Shown: positions 8,903 to 16,575, numbered from the stretch's first letter. The stretch is DNA of 30,970 nucleotides from JASFUX01 sp050050115 (GCA_050050115.1 JASFUX010000009.1:1-30970), one strand, 5' to 3'. A program made the numbers and translations. The notes: generated by a model from the sequence alone, not told the origin.

Positions 8903-9448
8903 TCACGCGTGAGCAAGCACCGGCGTCGCCGCTTGGGTCATGGCCTCGACGCCAGCTTCCATGAACGGGCCGAAATGCTCTTTCGCGGCCAGCGCAACGA
9001 TCGGCCTGAAGAAAATCGCCTTGGGGCGAAGCCTATAGGTCCATGAAAACGTCGCGCGCCCGCGCCCGGCGTCGAGAAACGCGAACTCGCCGATCCCGTA
9101 CTTGATGATAAAGGCGCCCGGTGCTGTCATACCGTAGAGCTGGTAGCGGATGCGCGACGGGTAGTCGTTTTCCAGCACGCGCTCGGCGACATATTCGCCG
9201 TTCTCCAGGCGCACGCGATGAAGCGCGCCTTCCTCGGGAAAGGCGCCGGATAGGTTCGTCATTTCGACGGGCCGCGCCACGCCAGCCGTCGAGGTGAGGA
9301 ACTGCGCCATGTGGTTCTGGTCGAAGAAGTCGCGAAGCTGGGCCGGCGTCATCGGAACTTCGCGCTTCGCAACGTAGACGGCGTGATAGCCCTCCTCGAT
9401 TGCCGGCGGCGGCGCGGCGTAGTCTGGCGGATCGAGCCGGGGGCTCAT
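8903..9448 (-). CDS. SRPBCC-fold (polyketide cyclase/START-like) protein
   Basis: 181 aa, no signal peptide. The pattern fits the SRPBCC helix-grip fold, which encloses a hydrophobic cavity for lipids, aromatic compounds or polyketides: an N-terminal strand with E-V-P-M-T-P, then alternating strands, R-I-R-Y-Q-L-Y-G and F-S-W-T-Y-R-L-R-P (typical of the SRPBCC core), and a long C-terminal amphipathic helix (F-M-E-A-G-V-E-A-M). Known members bind, transfer or cyclise small hydrophobic molecules; the ligand here is unknown. It begins three bases downstream of the receptor's stop codon on the minus strand and has no clear ribosome site of its own, so it probably depends on coupling to the receptor. 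The assignment is by fold pattern and moderately sure. Confidence 0.7.
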   Translation of the reverse strand: MSPRLDPPDYAAPPPAIEEGYHAVYVAKREVPMTPAQLRDFFDQNHMAQFLTSTAGVARPVEMTNLSGAFPEEGALHRVRLENGEYVAERVLENDYPSRIRYQLYGMTAPGAFIIKYGIGEFAFLDAGRGRATFSWTYRLRPKAIFFRPIVALAAKEHFGPFMEAGVEAMTQAATPVLAHA

Positions 9449-9450
9449 TT

Positions 9451-11571
9451 TCAGAACCGTCCGGAGATCCGCACGCCGTAGGATCGCGTGCCGTAGGCGC
9501 CGATCGCGTCGCGCACCGCGATGCTTTCGAGGTTCGCAGGATCGGTGCGATCGGGTTCGAAGAAGCGGCGCTCGCGAATGTCCGATGGCTGAAGGATGTC
9601 GGATGCCGTGAAGCGGATCACGAAAGGACGAATCGCAGTGGTCTCGATGAAAAGATCGATGTGCGGATCGATGAAGCCGGTGGAGCGCAGCTCGGCAAGG
9701 CGGAAGAGGTCGACCGCATCGGCGTCCTCATAGTTGACGCCCCACACCAGGTTGCGCGCCGGCAGCGCCTGGCGGAAGTCGATCGAGCCGGTCCAATCAG
9801 GCTCGTCGGAGAAGCGCCGCGGCGCGCCGGTCACCGGATCGTCCACCCGCGTTTCCTGCGCCACGCCCTGCAGGCGCAGCTCGGCGCCGGACAGCCCCAA
9901 CGCGTCGAGCGGCGCGGTGGCGTTCAGCTCAATCCCCGAGCGTCGGCCGTCGCCCAGGTTGCCCGGCCCGTCGAACTGACCCGACGCGCCGGTGATCGGG
10001 ACCTGGTCCTGAACCGCCTCGACCTCATCGTGGAAGACCGCGAGGACGAGCGCGCCCTTCTCACCGAAGCGGCGCTCCCACTCGCCGCGCACGCGCCAGG
10101 TGCGCTCGGGCTCGAGGTTGGAGTTGCCCGCATCGACCGTGCCGTCGAACTGGGAGATTGAGGTGGCGAAGTCGGCGAAGTCGAGCTGGGCGACGTCGCG
10201 CTCGAGCAGCAGGCGGAACTCGCCGGTGTCGGCCGTGGTCCAAGTCGAGTGCAGCCGCGGCTTGACGTAGGTGAAGTCACGTTCGCGCGCGCCGTCGCGC
10301 GACTGGGTGATCGTCGAGGTCTCGACCGCGAGGCTCGCCTCGATGCGCAGATTGTCCCGCGCCCGCCACGCATCGGCGAGCGCGACTTCGGCCCGCTGCT
10401 CTTCGACGCGGGTGTCTGCGTTCGGCACGGGGACCAGGAACGGACCGCCGCCGATGTCGCGCATGATGCCGAGCGTGCTGTCGAGCGAATTGAACGCCAG
10501 CTCGCCGCTCGCCTCGATCGCATGCTCGGGGGTCGCGGCGAAGGTCCAGACGCCGCGGCCGATGTACTCGCGCGTCTCCGTCGCGCGCTCGATGTAGGTG
10601 TTGACGAAAGAGCCGTTGACGCGATTGGTCGAATATATCTCCGAGGAACCGTCAGCCGAACCGCCAGCGAGGCCGATCAGCTTGAACGACGCGCGATCGG
10701 AAAGCTGACGCTCCCAGTCCCCGCCCAACTCGCCGGACCAAGCGTCGTCGCCGGTCACGTTGCTGGTCTCCACGCGCAGCGGATCGCCGAGCGCGTCGTC
10801 GACTTGGAGCAGCGTGTGGCGACCGTTCTGCGACGGGGTGAACTGCGTGTTGAAGCGCACGGTGTCGCGCGGGCTCGCGGCCCATGTTCCCGCGGCGCTC
10901 AAGCGATACTCCCAATAGCTGCCCTGAAGATATCCCTCCCTGCGCTCGCGCAGCGTTTGGTCGGGCTCGAAAACCTCCTCGACCGTTTCGATGCGGCCGC
11001 GGCGGGAGGGCTGGGCTTGTATCGCGAGGTTGAAGTCGACCGGCCCGGCGCGGAAGGCCCGCGTGCCGACGATCAGCGGATTGATGCTGCCCGACGGGTC
11101 GAGCTGGGAGAACTGGAGCACGAACGTGCTGGTGGCGCCCGTGTCGCGCGGGCGCAGCCTGACGTCGACGTAGAGAGTCTGACCGCTCGCGCCGGCGCTG
11201 TCGGCGCCGCCGGAGTAGAGGTCGATCCCGGCGACGTCGCGCGCGGCGATGCGGGAGAGTTGCTCCGAGATCGGATCTTTCGAGCTGGGGCGCTCGCCGT
11301 TGATCAGCACGTTGCCCGCCGTGCCGGCAAAACCGCGGCGTTCGGCCCCATCGTCGATGGTGAAACCGGGCACGCGGCGGACCATGTCCTCAGCCGTCAC
11401 TGGATTGAACGGTGCGAAATAGTCGGGCGGAAAGCTGCGCTGCGCGGTGTTCTCGGCTGGAACGGGCTCAGACTGGGTCTCGGCTTGAGCTTGGGCGCAA
11501 GTCCCGCTTGCGAACGCGCAGATGAAAGCCATCGCCGCAACCACGGCGGGCGTCCGATGCGACGGCCCCAT
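9451..11571 (-). CDS. TonB-dependent outer-membrane receptor
   Basis: 706 aa with a Sec signal peptide (cleavage near A-Q-A, about residue 30). The plug domain follows (about 50-150): N-P-V-T-A-E-D-M-V-R-R-V-P-G-F (plug start), V-L-I-N-G-E-R-P-S-S-K and the I-A-A-R-D-V-A-G-I-D-L-Y run. The remaining 550 residues alternate short strands and polar loops as in a 22-strand barrel and end in G-V-R-I-S-G-R-F with the terminal Phe used by the BAM machinery. There is no carboxypeptidase-like or FecA-type signalling domain, and I see no obvious TonB box. A strong ribosome site (GGGGAGGA) precedes the ATG. It is the first gene after a TetR operator-like palindrome and is followed tightly by SRPBCC and Coq4 genes, which suggests a hydrophobic or aromatic substrate rather than a siderophore; that is inference. 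Confidence 0.92.
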   Translation of the reverse strand: MGPSHRTPAVVAAMAFICAFASGTCAQAQAETQSEPVPAENTAQRSFPPDYFAPFNPVTAEDMVRRVPGFTIDDGAERRGFAGTAGNVLINGERPSSKDPISEQLSRIAARDVAGIDLYSGGADSAGASGQTLYVDVRLRPRDTGATSTFVLQFSQLDPSGSINPLIVGTRAFRAGPVDFNLAIQAQPSRRGRIETVEEVFEPDQTLRERREGYLQGSYWEYRLSAAGTWAASPRDTVRFNTQFTPSQNGRHTLLQVDDALGDPLRVETSNVTGDDAWSGELGGDWERQLSDRASFKLIGLAGGSADGSSEIYSTNRVNGSFVNTYIERATETREYIGRGVWTFAATPEHAIEASGELAFNSLDSTLGIMRDIGGGPFLVPVPNADTRVEEQRAEVALADAWRARDNLRIEASLAVETSTITQSRDGARERDFTYVKPRLHSTWTTADTGEFRLLLERDVAQLDFADFATSISQFDGTVDAGNSNLEPERTWRVRGEWERRFGEKGALVLAVFHDEVEAVQDQVPITGASGQFDGPGNLGDGRRSGIELNATAPLDALGLSGAELRLQGVAQETRVDDPVTGAPRRFSDEPDWTGSIDFRQALPARNLVWGVNYEDADAVDLFRLAELRSTGFIDPHIDLFIETTAIRPFVIRFTASDILQPSDIRERRFFEPDRTDPANLESIAVRDAIGAYGTRSYGVRISGRF

Positions 11572-11577
11572 TCGACA

Positions 11578-11585
11578 TCCTCCCC
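11578..11585 (-). promoter_or_regulatory. Ribosome binding site of the TonB-dependent receptor
   Basis: GGGGAGGA on the minus strand, six bases before the ATG at 11571. It supports this start and separates the receptor's own leader from the TetR gene. Confidence 0.6.
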
Positions 11586-11596
11586 GACATCGTTGA

Positions 11597-11616
11597 ATTT
11601 AGACTATAGTCTAAAT
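11597..11616. promoter_or_regulatory. Perfect 20-bp palindrome, probable TetR operator
   Basis: ATTTAGACTATAGTCTAAAT is identical to its reverse complement over all 20 bases and stands out as AT-rich in a GC-rich region. It lies between the TetR-family gene stop (11633) and the receptor start (11571), 25 bases before the start codon. Its centre contains TATAGT, which resembles a -10 box on the minus strand, so a bound repressor would block the receptor promoter. TetR-family operators are typically palindromes of this length. That this TetR binds it is inferred from position. Confidence 0.65.
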
Positions 11617-11632
11617 CAAATGCGGTGCGGAC

Positions 11633-12295
11633 TCAATGAGATTCGTCGCCGAGCGGAGGCCTCGTGGTTGCAGACGCGCCGCCTAGCAGTACCTCAGCCA
11701 TGGCGCGCAGCGACGGCGCGAGGGGTTCGCCGGGAGGTGCATGGATCCACTGGGTCACGGCGCCGGAAAGCAGGCTGTCGAAGGCGGCGCCAAGCTCTGC
11801 GGCGGAAGGTTCGGCGACGATCTCGCCGCGCGCCTGACCTCGCGCGAAAATCGCCTCAAGTGCAGCCAAGGCCTCACGCCTGACGACTGGCGCGTCGCCG
11901 TCAGCATCAAGGCCCAGGGCAATCTTTCGGATTTCTGGAAACGCCTCGCGATAGAAGGCGCGGTTGGTCTCAAGGCCATCCGCCATCTGCTGATAGAGCC
12001 GACGAACCAGATCGGCGGTGGGCGCGGCTTCGTCCTTCAGTGCGGCGGCGAGTAGGTCGCGGTAGGTCGCCAGCGTCCGCGCGGCGATCGCGTCGACCAG
12101 CAGGCGCTTGGAGCCGAACTGATTAAATACGGTCGCGCGGGAGACGCCCGCCTCCGCAGCGACGTCGGCCATCGAGGCGTCGTGAAGACCGCGCGCGGCG
12201 AACAGGCGGCGCGCCGCGTCGAGGATCAGCTCGCGCGATTCCTCGCCATAGGCGCGCGTGCGCCGCTTGTTCTTCTGCTCGGCTCGGTTGGCCAA
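11633..12295 (-). CDS. TetR/AcrR-family transcriptional regulator
   Basis: 220 aa. The N-terminal DNA-binding domain is typical: R-E-L-I-L-D-A-A-R-R-L-F-A-A-R-G (helix 1), then the helix-turn-helix at about 41-61, M-A-D-V-A-A-E-A-G-V-S-R-A-T-V-F-N-Q-F-G-S-K. The C-terminal ligand-binding half is helical and variable, ending G-A-V-T-Q-W-I, as in many TetR C-terminal domains. The start is TTG at 12293-12295: an in-frame stop lies about 50 bases upstream, no ATG is available, and GGGAG precedes the TTG by about nine bases. It is upstream of and codirectional with the receptor operon, with the 20-bp palindrome between them, and divergent from the copper gene set, so it could control either or both. 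Confidence 0.9.
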   Translation of the reverse strand: MANRAEQKNKRRTRAYGEESRELILDAARRLFAARGLHDASMADVAAEAGVSRATVFNQFGSKRLLVDAIAARTLATYRDLLAAALKDEAAPTADLVRRLYQQMADGLETNRAFYREAFPEIRKIALGLDADGDAPVVRREALAALEAIFARGQARGEIVAEPSAAELGAAFDSLLSGAVTQWIHAPPGEPLAPSLRAMAEVLLGGASATTRPPLGDESH

Positions 12296-12424
12296 CCACT
12301 CGCTCCCGCCTTGGTCCGACGGCTGGACTATACCGAGCCGCGCCGATCATGGCGAAGCCGCCGCCGCTGTCACATCTCGGCGACACCGCGCCGAAGCGAC
12401 GCAGGCGGCCAGCGAGCATGCACG

Positions 12425-12443
12425 CCATATATGGTGTAGTCTG
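12425..12443. promoter_or_regulatory. AT-rich palindromic promoter region of the copper set
   Basis: CCATATATGG (12425-12434) is a perfect 10-base palindrome, and GTGTAGTCTG follows at once (12434-12443). TATATG or TAGTCT could serve as a -10 box. The element TAGTCT also forms half of the 20-bp palindrome at 11597-11616. No matching -35 box was found, so this is a weak proposal. Confidence 0.3.
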
Positions 12444-12456
12444 AGCTCTGCGGTTA

Positions 12457-12978
12457 TTGATACGCATCCGCAAACGGGAGGAGGCGCAACTGCGCCATCG
12501 TTTTGCAAGCTTGGCCGTAGCGCTTCTGGCGCTGCAGGCGTCCTGGAGCGTCGTCGCCCTGACGGCGGACGCCCTCGGCGTGCCCGGCGCGCGGGACTGG
12601 TGCCCGATCGTCTCCGACCTCCTCGAGTTCAAGGCCGCCGCACACAAAGGCTCCGAAACGGCGAGCCAAGCTCACGATCACAACGGTCACGCTGTGATGA
12701 CGGCGATGGCGCACGGGCCGGCGGTCGCGACGGACCAAGCTCAGCCTGCCGCCAATAGCCACGACGCCGATCAGGGCGACGACCATCACGGCGGCGTCCA
12801 TGAATGCCCGGCGTGCATGTCCAAGGTCGCCGTCATGACGGCCGCGCCGGAGAGCGAATACGCGCTCATCCGCATCGCCATCGCGCACGCCTATGCGACT
12901 CGGCAAGCTCTCGCGGCCCATGAGGGTGAGACAGGCCCGCCGCTGGGCTCGCGCGCGCCGCCCCTCCAGCTCTCCTGA
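12457..12978 (+). CDS. Secreted Cys/His-rich protein, DUF2946-like, copper-associated
   Basis: Up to 173 aa. A hydrophobic signal segment (R-F-A-S-L-A-V-A-L-L-A-L-Q-A-S-W) is followed by D-W-C-P (C49) and a His-rich stretch with D-H-N-G-H, then D-D-H-H-G-G-V-H-E-C-P-A-C-M (C117, C120), plausible soft-metal ligands. The layout is like the small DUF2946 proteins found in bacterial copper loci. The start is uncertain: TTG 12457 opens the frame but lacks a ribosome site, while GGGAGGAGG at 12476-12484 is ideally placed for CTG 12490, which would remove 11 residues. It is first in a set with the Met-rich outer-membrane protein and PCu(A)C gene, hence the copper assignment. The family call is moderate. 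Confidence 0.65.
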   Translation: MIRIRKREEAQLRHRFASLAVALLALQASWSVVALTADALGVPGARDWCPIVSDLLEFKAAAHKGSETASQAHDHNGHAVMTAMAHGPAVATDQAQPAANSHDADQGDDHHGGVHECPACMSKVAVMTAAPESEYALIRIAIAHAYATRQALAAHEGETGPPLGSRAPPLQLS

Positions 12979-13091
12979 CATCTGACCGAACGCAATCATC
13001 CGCTTTCTGACCGTTACCGGTCGGCGGCGGCGCTTTCACCACAGGATTCCGCGCCGCGAGATCGGTGCGAACGAGCTGTTCGAGGTTTGAC

Positions 13092-14144
13092 ATGAAAAGA
13101 CTGCTTCTAGCCGGCGCCGCCGCTATGGCGTTGAGCCCGGCCGCGCTCGGCGACAACATCGCCGACGCGCACGGCCCGATCGGGGTCATGGGCGAGCACA
13201 CCCACCACCAGGGCGAGGTGATGTTCTCCTACCGCTACATGCGCATGGAGATGTCCGGCAACCGCGTCGGGACCGACTCGATCTCGCCCGACGAGATCGT
13301 CACCACCATTCCCAACGTCAATGCGCCGCCGGCGACCCTGCGCGTGGTCCCCACCGACATGAGCATGGACATGCACATGTTCGGCGCGATGTGGGCGCCG
13401 AACGACCGGGTCACGCTGATGGCGATGCTGCCCTACATCGAAAAGGAGATGGACCACACCACCTACATGGGCATGGCCGGGACGACTGAGCTTGGGACCT
13501 TCACCGTCAAGACCGACGGCTTCGGCGACGCGAAGGTCTCCGCGCTCTTTTCACTCAGCCACACCGAAACGGACCGGCTGGTCGCCGGCGTCGGTCTGAC
13601 CTTGCCGACCGGCTCGATCGACGAGACGGCCGCGGTGCTCACGCCGATGAACACCACGCCGACGCTGCGCACGCCCTACGCGATGCAGCTCGGCTCGGGG
13701 ACCTACGACCCCTTCGGCTCGATCACCTGGGCGCGCAACACCGGAACCTGGGGCTTCGGCGCTCAGGGCTCGGCGCTCTTGCGCCTGCACGACAACGACG
13801 AGGACTATCACCTCGGCGACGAGTTCAAGGCGACCGCCTGGACGTCCTACGCCTTCAGCCCGGCGGCTTCGGCCTCGCTGCGTCTTTCCGGCCAGTCGAT
13901 CGGCCAGATCGACGGAGCGGACGCGATGATCGCCGCGCCGGTGCAAACCGCGAACCCCGACTTCTACGGCGGCGAGCGGATCGACTTCGGGATCGGGCTC
14001 AACCTGATCGGCCAGTCGGGCGCTATCGCAGGTCACCGCCTGGCATTCGAGATCTCGACCCCGATCTACGAAGACTTGAACGGCCCGCAGATGGAGACCG
14101 ACCTGACGGCCACGATCGGCTGGCAATACGCCTTCGGCGGCTAG
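13092..14144 (+). CDS. Met-rich outer-membrane beta-barrel protein, phenol MetA-type transporter fold
   Basis: 350 aa from ATG 13092 (GAGG at 13082; an upstream GTG at 13065 would spoil the signal peptide). The signal peptide MKRLLLAGAAAMALSPAALG is followed by about 330 residues of alternating amphipathic strands ending W-Q-Y-A-F-G-G, as in outer-membrane barrels. The arrangement resembles the 'MetA pathway of phenol degradation' transporter family, members of which are often found next to copper genes. Notable is the Met/His content of the first half: H-T-H-H-Q-G-E-V-M, M-S-M-D-M-H-M-F-G-A-M-W, and K-E-M-D-H-T-T-Y-M-G-M. These could bind Cu(I). Its place between a Cys/His-rich secreted protein and PCu(A)C supports copper export or surface binding; direct function is unknown. 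Confidence 0.75.
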   Translation: MKRLLLAGAAAMALSPAALGDNIADAHGPIGVMGEHTHHQGEVMFSYRYMRMEMSGNRVGTDSISPDEIVTTIPNVNAPPATLRVVPTDMSMDMHMFGAMWAPNDRVTLMAMLPYIEKEMDHTTYMGMAGTTELGTFTVKTDGFGDAKVSALFSLSHTETDRLVAGVGLTLPTGSIDETAAVLTPMNTTPTLRTPYAMQLGSGTYDPFGSITWARNTGTWGFGAQGSALLRLHDNDEDYHLGDEFKATAWTSYAFSPAASASLRLSGQSIGQIDGADAMIAAPVQTANPDFYGGERIDFGIGLNLIGQSGAIAGHRLAFEISTPIYEDLNGPQMETDLTATIGWQYAFGG

Positions 14145-14272
14145 GCCTGACCGGCGCGGGGCTCAAATGAATGTGAACGCTGTTCGCAAAACGTCCTGCG
14201 CCGGACACTCTTTCGCCAAACACACAGCGCCTGTTCCCCAATGTCTTCAGGCGCTCCACGCGTCGGGCCCAG

Positions 14273-14298
14273 GGTTCAAACGAACCTTCAATTGAACC
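14273..14298. promoter_or_regulatory. Nested inverted repeats upstream of the PCu(A)C gene
   Basis: GGTTCAA (14273-14279) pairs with TTGAACC (14292-14298), and a third copy, GAACC, lies between (14282-14286). TTCAATTGAA (14287-14296) is itself a perfect palindrome. The cluster ends 28 bases before ATG 14327. It could be an operator giving this gene its own control within the copper set, or an mRNA hairpin. No known consensus is matched. Confidence 0.4.
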
Positions 14299-14326
14299 GG
14301 AGCCCCCGAACACAAAGAGGCATCAC

Positions 14327-14860
14327 ATGCGTACGTTTCTTCTCGCGTCCGTCGCCGCGCTGACCGCCGCCGGCGCCGCGCTCGCGCACGACTTCCGCGT
14401 CGGCGATCTGGTCGTCGATCATCCCTGGGCGTCCCCGGCGGTGCAGACCGGCGGCAACGGCGGCGCCTTCTTCACTATCCGCAACGAAGGCGAGACGGCG
14501 GACAGGCTGCTCTCGGCCGAGACTGACGCCGCCGGCGTGGTCGAGTTTCACAGGATGATCTCAACCGACGGCGTGATGAGCATGACGCCGGTGGAGAATG
14601 TCGAGATTGCACCGGGCGAAGAGTTCGCCTTCGAACCGGGCGGCGCGCACCTCATGCTGATCGGGCTCAATCAGACGCTTGGCTTCGAGGATCACTTCAA
14701 CATGACCCTGACGTTCGAGAACGCCGGCGAGGTCGAGGTGACCTTCAACGTCGAAACCATGGCGATGCACATGGCGAACGACGCTGAAGCCGGCGCGGAG
14801 GACCACGAGGCCCATATGGATCATTCCAACATGGACCACGGCGACCACGACGGGCACTGA
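14327..14860 (+). CDS. Periplasmic copper chaperone PCu(A)C
   Basis: 177 aa. PCu(A)C proteins carry Cu(I) in the periplasm and pass it to the CuA or CuB site of cytochrome oxidase. The signal peptide (MRTFLLASVAALTAAGAALA) is followed by V-D-H-P-W-A-S-P (family start) and the cupredoxin-like domain. The family metal motif is exact: H75-x10-M86-x21-H108-x-M110, seen as F-H-R-M and A-H-L-M. An extra C-terminal tail (about 157-177) is rich in His, Asp and Met (H-M-D-H-S-N-M-D-H-G-D-H) and probably binds further copper, as the tails of some homologues do. AGAGG precedes ATG 14327. It is the last gene of the copper set, followed by a strong hairpin. Confidence 0.93.
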   Translation: MRTFLLASVAALTAAGAALAHDFRVGDLVVDHPWASPAVQTGGNGGAFFTIRNEGETADRLLSAETDAAGVVEFHRMISTDGVMSMTPVENVEIAPGEEFAFEPGGAHLMLIGLNQTLGFEDHFNMTLTFENAGEVEVTFNVETMAMHMANDAEAGAEDHEAHMDHSNMDHGDHDGH

Positions 14861-14873
14861 GGCAAGGCTGCCG

Positions 14874-14903
14874 ACCTCGCTCCCCTTATCCGGGGAGCGA
14901 GGT
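14874..14903 (+). terminator. Strong hairpin after the PCu(A)C gene
   Basis: ACCTCGCTCCCC pairs perfectly with GGGGAGCGAGGT around the loop TTATCC: a 12-base-pair GC-rich stem starting 13 bases after the stop codon. There is no long T-run, only TTCTCC, so it is either a terminator of the U-poor type common in GC-rich alphaproteobacteria or a 3' stabilising structure. Confidence 0.75.
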
Positions 14904-15143
14904 TCTCCGGCGCTCTGCTCGTCCGGCCCGCAACTTGCATTTTGCTGGTTCTCTCTCTTCGCGCGTCCCAAACGCGCACCTCACGGGCGAGCCGCAACCC
15001 AGCGACTCGCCCTATTTGTCTCCCGATCGCACCTTCGAACCGCCCCGCCGGCCGGCGCCTTGAAGAAATCGCGGGACGGCGCGCGGCCCCCGCGTTAACA
15101 TTTCATCAGCGATGGGGAAGACGCAGCGAAGGGGTGACGCGCC

Positions 15144-15443
15144 ATGATGTTCCTTGCTCGGATCTCGTCAGCGAGCATGACGATCTTCTTCTCGTTCGTG
15201 CTGGCGACGTTCGCGATCGTGACGATGGCGCTCTATGCGCCCGACGCGATGACGCAGATTCTGAACTTCGGCCGCACCGTCGAAGGCTGGCTCTCTCCCG
15301 ACCAGGTGCCGACCCGGATCACCGTGTGGATTCGTTTTCTGGTCGACGAATACCAGGTCACCTACATCTTCTTCGTGATCGTCGCGCGGATCGTGATCGC
15401 GCTGTTCCTCACGCTGCTCGGCTCGCTGTTCAATCGCCACTAG
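15144..15443 (+). CDS. Small two-span membrane protein, unknown function
   Basis: 99 aa; no family recognised. Two hydrophobic segments (about 10-31 and 72-96) flank a hydrophilic loop with W-L-S-P-D-Q-V-P-T-R, so both ends are probably on the same side of the membrane. GAAGGGG lies about nine bases before ATG 15144. It precedes the DUF2333 gene by 73 bases on the same strand and may be co-transcribed with it. Codon use matches its neighbours, which supports a real gene. Confidence 0.7.
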   Translation: MMFLARISSASMTIFFSFVLATFAIVTMALYAPDAMTQILNFGRTVEGWLSPDQVPTRITVWIRFLVDEYQVTYIFFVIVARIVIALFLTLLGSLFNRH

Positions 15444-15516
15444 CGCCCGCGCATCGTCGCGCTTGTGTTCGCACGCGAGTTTCGCTTCGCTCTGGGTGAG
15501 TTGAGAGGAGCGATCG

Positions 15517-16575
15517 ATGCAGTTCGGGCAGCGCGTGCGGCGGTGGCTCCGCGGGCTTTCGGGATCGCGGCAGGGCGACGAGCGTCCGGCGACCGAGGAC
15601 GCGACGCCGCCGCGTCCGCCCCGCCCGCCGCGGCTGAAGACCGGCAACTGGCCGATCTACTGGCGATGGGTCCGCCGCGGCGCCCTCGTCATCGTGCTCG
15701 TCCTGGCGCTTTACTATCCGCTGGGCTCGATCCTCGATCATCAGATCAACGACGATCCAGGCTTTGCGCCAGTCTCCGTGCCGGCCGGCGCAAGCCACTC
15801 CGTCGCAGCCGCCGCCGCGCTGATCACCCGGGAGATCGACGACACCGGCTGGGTCGCCAATACGCCGCCGCTCGCGAGCAACGCCCTGCTCAAGTACGGC
15901 GGCAACATGATGAACTTCCAGATCGGGATCACCACGGCGGTGGGCGTCTTCTCGGTCGAGATGCGCGACCAGGTCGGCCGCCAGCGCGGCGCCTCGGCGA
16001 CCGATCCCGACCTCGTCCAGGCCGCCTCGGACATTCAGTACGATCCTGAGCGCTGGATCTGGCGCTGGGGGCGCTTCCTGCCCGAAGCCTCTGCTGAAGA
16101 TCAGTACCGCTCCGCGCGCGACCACCTCGTGGCCTACAATCAGCGCCTCGCGGCGGGCGAGGCCGTGTTCGACCCGCGCTCGGACAACTTGCTCGCCGTT
16201 CTCAATCGCATCGCGCTCGACCTCGGCGCTTCGGGCGCGCAGCTCGAAGACCAGATCAGGGTGGGACGCACCGTCCTGATCGACCGGCGCGCCGACAAGC
16301 TGCTCTACAACGTCAAGGGCCGGGCCTACGGCCATCTGATGATCCTGCGCGGGCTGCAGACCGACTTCGCCGACGTGATCGAGACCCGCCAGATCGGGGA
16401 CCTCTACGACGAGGCGTTGATCTATCTCGAGCAGGCCGCGACGATCCGGCCGCTGATCACTCAGAACGGCGCGCGCGGCGGGGTCGCGGCGAACAATCAC
16501 CTCGCCATCCAAGGTTTCTACGTCATGCTCGCCCGGGCGCGATTGCGCGAGATGACGGACATCCTGGCGAAGTAA
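15517..16575 (+). CDS. DUF2333 family membrane-anchored protein
   Basis: 352 aa. A basic, Pro-rich cytoplasmic N-terminus (1-45) precedes one membrane span (about 54-70) and a periplasmic domain of about 280 residues. DUF2333 marks seen: A-L-Y-Y-P-L-G-S-I-L-D-H-Q-I-N-D-D-P (end of span and just after), G-G-N-M-M-N-F-Q-I-G, Y-D-P-E-R-W-I-W-R-W-G-R-F-L-P, and D-P-R-S-D-N-L. The family's function is unknown; it is common in proteobacteria and is thought to sit in the inner membrane facing the periplasm. GAGAGGAGCG precedes the ATG. It ends 61 bases before the universal stress protein start. Confidence 0.85.
   Translation: MQFGQRVRRWLRGLSGSRQGDERPATEDATPPRPPRPPRLKTGNWPIYWRWVRRGALVIVLVLALYYPLGSILDHQINDDPGFAPVSVPAGASHSVAAAAALITREIDDTGWVANTPPLASNALLKYGGNMMNFQIGITTAVGVFSVEMRDQVGRQRGASATDPDLVQAASDIQYDPERWIWRWGRFLPEASAEDQYRSARDHLVAYNQRLAAGEAVFDPRSDNLLAVLNRIALDLGASGAQLEDQIRVGRTVLIDRRADKLLYNVKGRAYGHLMILRGLQTDFADVIETRQIGDLYDEALIYLEQAATIRPLITQNGARGGVAANNHLAIQGFYVMLARARLREMTDILAK

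Noticed and set aside
10249..11883. 544-codon plus-strand open frame opposite the receptor and TetR genes
   Set aside because: The minus-strand frames have signal peptide, plug, barrel and helix-turn-helix features; this frame has none and crosses the operator.
14273..14286. tRNA T-arm (GGTTCAAAC)
   Set aside because: No acceptor, D or anticodon arms can be built around it.
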